Shown here in pieces: positions 6,589-10,035 of a DNA stretch of 10,035 bases. Within the stretch, counting starts at the first letter, position 1; each line of letters begins with the position of its first letter. Below the pieces are notes generated by a model. That model was given only the letters and a program-made list of their open reading frames with translations, was not told the DNA's origin and searched no databases. A program made the translations under genes and the position numbers. Source of the DNA: an uncultured Collinsella sp. (lineage in GTDB: Bacteria; Actinomycetota; Coriobacteriia; Coriobacteriales; Coriobacteriaceae); contig UQVD01000073.1 of the NCBI GenBank assembly GCA_900544385.1, positions 1-10,035 of the forward strand. Reading direction: 5' to 3'.

Positions 6589-7995
6589 ATGCCTCTTGCT
6601 AATGTCTTTAGCCTGCTTGTTTTGGGGCAGGGTAAATCCGGTCTCGATGTCGCCCGTTGGGCGTTGGCTCACCCCGAGCGCGTGAGCGCCACGACCGTGT
6701 ATGGCGGCGGTAGCTCCGAGCCCAATGAAGCCACGCGTGCGCTCGAGGCGCAGGGCGCGTCGTTTGTCTACGGCACCGAGCAGGTCGAGGGTGCCTATGA
6801 CGTGTGCGTGACATGCCCGGGTATCTCGGAGTTTTCGGCCTTCTTTAAGGCTGGGCGTGAGCATGCCGCTCAGATTATGGGCGAGCCCGAGTTTGCCTAT
6901 CGCCTGTCTCCCCAAAATTGGATCGCCATCACGGGCACCAATGGCAAGACAACTACCACGTCGCTGACCGATTATCTGCTCAAGGTCGCCGGTGAAGCCA
7001 GCGTGGCCGTCGGTAATATCGGCGAGCCGCCGGTGAACGAGATCGACGGCCGCGCACACAATGAGTGGTTTGTGGCCGAGCTGTCGAGTTATCAGATTGC
7101 TACGACCGCCGAGCTTCATCCTCGCGTGGCGGTACTGCTCAACATCACGCCCGACCACCTGGGCTGGCACAAGAGCCACAAGAACTATGCGCTTGCCAAG
7201 ATCAAGTTGTTCGAGAATATGGTCGACGACGACCTCGTGGTTATCGACGTCGAGGATGCCGGCATCCATGAGTTCGATGAGTACATCTACACACCGGGTC
7301 GCCGTATCTGCAAGGTCGCTTTTGACGAGCCCGAGGGTGCAGACGCCGCCTTTGTGCGCGACGGTAAGATGGTCGTGCGCCTGAGGGGTGTCGAGACTCA
7401 GCTTGTCGCCACGTCCGAGCTCAAGATCTCGGGCCATCACAATGTCATCAATGCCCTATGTGCCGCCACGGCTGCTCTGGCCGTCGGTGCCGATCCCGAG
7501 GGCATTTGCCGCGGTTTGACATCGTTCCAGCCACTCGAACACCGCGTGGAACCCTGTGGCGAGATCGATGGCGTGCGCTACGTCAACGATTCCAAGGCAA
7601 CGAACACCGATGCAGTCGAAAAGGCCCTGACGGCGTTTCCCGACGACGATGTGATTTTGCTGCTCGGCGGCCACGATAAGGGTACGCCGCTTGCGGACTT
7701 CGCGCGCGTCGTTATGGACAACGTGCGCTCGGTCGTTTGCTTTGGCGATGCGCGCGAGCGCTTTACCGCCGCTATGGACGAGGCCGATGTCGATGGTGAC
7801 GTGGATATCGCCCAGGCCGATGATCTGCGCGATGCCGTTGACGTTGCCCGCTCACTCTCGAGCCGCGGCGACGTGATCCTGCTTTCGCCCGCCTGCTCTT
7901 CGTTTGACGAGTTCTCGGGCTACGAGGAGCGCGGTCGCGTGTTTAAGGACTACGTTGTCCAGCTTGCCGCAGCAGCGAAATCGCAAACGGAATAG
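6589..7995 (+). CDS. murD: UDP-N-acetylmuramoylalanine--D-glutamate ligase MurD
   Basis: 468 aa, typical for MurD. It is a cytoplasmic ATP-dependent ligase that adds D-Glu to UDP-MurNAc-L-Ala. Order of features: N-terminal Rossmann-like UDP domain beginning LLVLGQGKSGLDVARWA; ATP loop ITGTNGKTTTTS with G116, K120 and T121; AELSSYQI; LNITPDHLGWH; C-terminal domain with NDSKATNTDAV (333-343, K336); LLLGGHDKGT; and LSPACSSFDEFSGYEERG (from 433). NDSKATN and SPACSSFD distinguish MurD from MurC, E and F. The motif LNITPDHLGWH reads DHLGWH where DHLDRH or DHLDWH is common. The ribosome binding site is poor (GGGA at 6573-6576, 12 nt away), so initiation probably depends on coupling to mraY, 9 bp upstream. 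Stop is TAG. Confidence 0.97.
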   Translation: MPLANVFSLLVLGQGKSGLDVARWALAHPERVSATTVYGGGSSEPNEATRALEAQGASFVYGTEQVEGAYDVCVTCPGISEFSAFFKAGREHAAQIMGEPEFAYRLSPQNWIAITGTNGKTTTTSLTDYLLKVAGEASVAVGNIGEPPVNEIDGRAHNEWFVAELSSYQIATTAELHPRVAVLLNITPDHLGWHKSHKNYALAKIKLFENMVDDDLVVIDVEDAGIHEFDEYIYTPGRRICKVAFDEPEGADAAFVRDGKMVVRLRGVETQLVATSELKISGHHNVINALCAATAALAVGADPEGICRGLTSFQPLEHRVEPCGEIDGVRYVNDSKATNTDAVEKALTAFPDDDVILLLGGHDKGTPLADFARVVMDNVRSVVCFGDARERFTAAMDEADVDGDVDIAQADDLRDAVDVARSLSSRGDVILLSPACSSFDEFSGYEERGRVFKDYVVQLAAAAKSQTE

Positions 7996-8004
7996 GGGTT
8001 GCCG

Positions 8005-9525
8005 GTGAGAGAGGAGAGTCCCCGAAGTGATATGAGGAGGCCCGACTCGGACCGTGCTTCCTCGCTGCGTAGCACGCCGCGTTCCGGACGCGGCGTGCAG
8101 ACGTTCAGTGAGCGCTATATTGCCGGCGTCCCCGCCCGCATCATGCGCCCCCGTTTGATATTTATGGCTTGCCTGTTTAGCTTGGTTTGCTTTGGCTTGC
8201 TGATGGTGTACTCGGCATCTTCGGTCGAGGCACTGCACGAGAATGGTTCGGCGACGTTTTTCCTGTTTCGACAAGCCGCGTTTGCCGGAGTTGGCGTGCT
8301 GGCTATGGTTGCCATCGTGCGCATCTTGCCGGACAGTTGGTTTGGGGAAGACGTGCTCAGGATCTTCCTCATGGGCATGATAGGGCTATTGGTTCTGGTG
8401 TTCTTTATGGGTAGCGGCAGTCGTGGCGCCACGCGCTGGCTCAACATCGCCGGTATTCAGTTCCAGCCGTCTGAGTTTTTAAAGCCGTTCGCCATCGCGT
8501 ATTCGGCCATCATGCTCGACCGCATCTTTTCGCCCGGCGGCAACATCAACGAGTTTCTTCGCAACATGGGCGTCTACCTGGGCATTTCGCTCTTTCTGAT
8601 CTTTGTTCAGCCCGATTTTGGCACCGTTCTGATCATCTTGCTTACCCTCATGTGCATGGCGTTGTTTGCGGGATTGGACCCCAAATATATCGTTTGGACG
8701 GTCGTTGCCGGCATCGCCGTCATTGCGATTGCCCTTATCGCCGAGCCGTATCGTATGACGCGTGTCGAGGTTGCTTGGAATCCTTGGGCAGACGAATATG
8801 GCGACGGCTATCAGGCCACGCTTGCCATTATGGCGTTTGCCTCGGGCGGCCTGTTCGGTCGCGGTATCGGCAACTCCACCATGAAGTACTCGTATTTGCC
8901 CGAGGCGCATAACGACTACATCTTGGCTATCATCGGCGAGGAAGTTGGCTTTATCGGAACCGTGCTGTTCTTCTTGGTGTTTGCGATGCTGATCTACTCG
9001 GCGTTTCGCATTGCCGAGCAGGCGACCGACCGTCGCGGAGCACTTATGGCATCGGGTTCCGCGGTCATCCTTGCGGTGCAGTTTTTGATCAACGCGCTGG
9101 GCATTCTCAATGTGTTTCCCATGACGGGCAAGCCGCTGCCGTTTATTAGCTACGGCGGCTCGTCGATTATCGTGTCGCTTATGCTCGCCGGTCTGATCCT
9201 GCGCGTTTCGTATGAGAGCGCCCGTCGCGATGAGTACGACCGTCGCCGCGAGAGCTTTGCCGTTATGGATGAGAGTACCGCCGGCGTGCCCCACGTGCGC
9301 GGCGAGCAATCTTCGCGTAACGGCTTTACCGTCCTGGATGGCTCTGCGACCGAGCCGGCAGCCCGTCCGCGTCAGCGAACGGCGCCGCAAGGTCGTCCGC
9401 AGCGCCCCACTCCCCGCAATGCGGGCGGCGGATATAATCGAATCGATTTGAATTCGGACCCGTCGGCGCGTTTGCGCACCGATGACCAGGGGCCGCGTGT
9501 ACGAAGGGATTACCATGACCGATAA
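8005..9525 (+). CDS. ftsW: Septal peptidoglycan polymerase FtsW (SEDS family)
   Basis: 506 aa from GTG 8005. It is a multi-pass SEDS glycosyltransferase that polymerises lipid II at the septum with FtsI. A 46-residue basic N-tail precedes the membrane core (about residues 50-400). Motifs: GSGSRGATRWLNIAGIQFQPSE, Q202-P-D-F-G-T, P299-EAHND304-YILAIIGEEVG (D304 matches the SEDS catalytic Asp), and GKPLPFISYGGSS (375-387). A hydrophilic Arg/Pro-rich C-tail of about 105 residues follows. It contains SFAVMDES (417-424) and GFTVLDGS (440-447), a duplicated short motif. Start: GTG 8005 has AGGGG 6 nt upstream. TTG 7999 directly abuts that site and is unlikely. ATG 8032 has its nearest purine run about 15 nt away. 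FtsW is chosen over RodA because of the dcw context and the sequence placement. Stop is TAA. Confidence 0.96.
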   Translation: MREESPRSDMRRPDSDRASSLRSTPRSGRGVQTFSERYIAGVPARIMRPRLIFMACLFSLVCFGLLMVYSASSVEALHENGSATFFLFRQAAFAGVGVLAMVAIVRILPDSWFGEDVLRIFLMGMIGLLVLVFFMGSGSRGATRWLNIAGIQFQPSEFLKPFAIAYSAIMLDRIFSPGGNINEFLRNMGVYLGISLFLIFVQPDFGTVLIILLTLMCMALFAGLDPKYIVWTVVAGIAVIAIALIAEPYRMTRVEVAWNPWADEYGDGYQATLAIMAFASGGLFGRGIGNSTMKYSYLPEAHNDYILAIIGEEVGFIGTVLFFLVFAMLIYSAFRIAEQATDRRGALMASGSAVILAVQFLINALGILNVFPMTGKPLPFISYGGSSIIVSLMLAGLILRVSYESARRDEYDRRRESFAVMDESTAGVPHVRGEQSSRNGFTVLDGSATEPAARPRQRTAPQGRPQRPTPRNAGGGYNRIDLNSDPSARLRTDDQGPRVRRDYHDR

Positions 9526-9984
9526 GATGACCGTTGCTATTGCAGCTGGCGGCACGGCAGGACATATCAACCCCGCGCTCGCCTTGGCCGAGGAGCTGCG
9601 AGACCGCGGTCATCACGTTGTGTTCGTGGGCCAATCGCGCAAGCTCGAGGGTCGTCTGGTTCCCGAGGCTGGATTCGATTTTGTGCCCATCACGGTCACG
9701 GGCTTCGATCGCTCCCGTCCCTGGACGGCGCTGACCTCGCTGTGGCGCGTCAACAAGGCGAAGCGTGCGCTTGCCCGTCACTTCTCGAAGGTCGTTAAGC
9801 CCGATGCCGCTATCGGCTTTGGTGCTTACGTTGAGGTCCCGCTGCTGGGTTGGTGCAAGGACGCCGGCGTTCCGTATCTGCTGCACGAGCAGAACTCTGT
9901 TCCGGGTCTGGCCAATAAGATGATGAACTCACATGCCGCCCGCGTGTGCATTTCGGTACCTGCGGCCCGCGCGGTCTTTGAGCG
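9515..9984 (+). CDS. murG: MurG glycosyltransferase, N-terminal part (truncated by contig end)
   Basis: The first 156 residues are genomic, out of roughly 360 in the family. MurG transfers GlcNAc from UDP-GlcNAc to lipid I on the inner membrane face, making lipid II. Visible: glycine loop GGTAGHINPALALA near the N-terminus, VFVGQSRKLEGRLVPEAGF, the second loop IGFGAYVEVPLLG, and LLHEQNSVPGLANK. Loop one has the GGTAGH form known in actinobacteria; loop two has GAYVEVP where many MurGs have GGYVSGP. The start ATG has AAGGGA (9504-9509) 5 nt upstream and overlaps the ftsW end by 11 bp, implying coupling. A second ATG at 9527 has no suitably spaced site. Codon 157 straddles the adapter junction. 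Translation beyond it (CLLYTSDAADD and on) is adapter-encoded and must not be annotated as protein. Confidence 0.96.
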
Positions 9985-10035
9985 CTGTCTCTTATACACA
10001 TCTGACGCTGCCGACGATATGCAGTGTGTAGATCT
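9985..10035 (-). other. Nextera (Tn5) adapter with i5 index and P5 start, not genomic
   Basis: Positions 9985-10017 are the reverse complement of the full Nextera Read 1 adapter, beginning CTGTCTCTTATACACATCT (mosaic end). Positions 10018-10025 (TATGCAGT) occupy the i5 index place; their reverse complement ACTGCATA matches my recollection of the Nextera index N/S506. GTGTAGATCT (10026-10035) is the start of the reverse-complemented P5 arm. This is library sequence; the genome ends at 9984. Confidence 0.98.

Noticed and set aside
5923..7440. Open reading frame of about 505 codons on the minus strand under mraY and murD
   Set aside because: Same antiphase effect: mraY and murD share a frame and lack the three codons that would give minus-strand stops. 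No recognisable protein family in it.
2140..9525. TAG recoded as a sense codon in this organism
   Set aside because: Each TAG falls at the normal family C-terminus and is followed by a start codon, in most cases with a plausible ribosome binding site. Gene lengths match separate MurF, MraY, MurD and FtsW proteins, so TAG acts as a real stop.
33..9984. tRNA, rRNA, CRISPR array, insertion sequence, prophage or defence genes
   Set aside because: No tRNA-like cloverleaf, no regularly spaced repeats and no transposase, integrase or defence motifs were seen; nearly all genomic sequence is coding for dcw genes.
1..10017. Perfect 32-bp terminal inverted repeats suggesting a transposon or composite element
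   Set aside because: The repeats are the Nextera Tn5 adapter with index and P5 sequence on the right end, and the content is a core chromosomal operon with no transposase.

Overview
This window is the front part of a division and cell wall (dcw) cluster from a moderately high-GC, Gram-positive-like bacterium. All genes are on the plus strand in the order mraZ, rsmH, ftsL-like, ftsI (class B PBP), murF, mraY, murD, ftsW, murG (cut off by the end of the sequence). High-GC codon choice, long basic low-complexity tails on the division membrane proteins, and a GGTAGH-type MurG glycine loop suggest an actinobacterial lineage. Coriobacteriia (Collinsella-like) is my best guess, from general impression and not from a search.

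Both ends are not genomic. Positions 1-32 and 9985-10035 are Illumina Nextera (Tn5) library adapter, including the mosaic end, what looks like an i5 index, and the start of P5. Genomic sequence therefore runs from 33 to 9984. The contig is one uncleaned assembly fragment, and murG stops only because of the adapter.

The leader (33-140) holds a well-formed sigma70-type promoter (TTGAAA, 17 bp, TATTAT). It is overlaid by TGGGG-like boxes at 10-bp spacing plus an inverted copy, as expected of a MraZ operator, so mraZ probably represses its own operon. A second palindrome of similar core (GGGG-N5-CCCC) lies in the untranslated leader and can form a hairpin. Then come mraZ (regulator), rsmH (16S rRNA methyltransferase), a 90-bp gap, ftsL-like and ftsI (septal synthase partners), a 126-bp gap, and a tightly packed block murF-mraY-murD-ftsW-murG. 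The block's spacers are 3, 9 and 9 bp, and murG overlaps ftsW by 11 bp.

Together the genes cover much of lipid II synthesis: MurD and MurF build the UDP-MurNAc-peptide, MraY makes lipid I, and MurG makes lipid II. They also encode the septal polymerase/transpeptidase pair FtsW/FtsI with FtsL. murE, which normally sits between ftsI and murF, is absent from this position.

I do not see an undescribed system here; this is core biology. The points worth a second look are the MraZ-type promoter architecture, the second leader palindrome, the missing murE, the run of five same-frame genes separated only by TAG codons, a duplicated short motif in the FtsW tail, and the extended disordered tails of FtsI, FtsL and FtsW.
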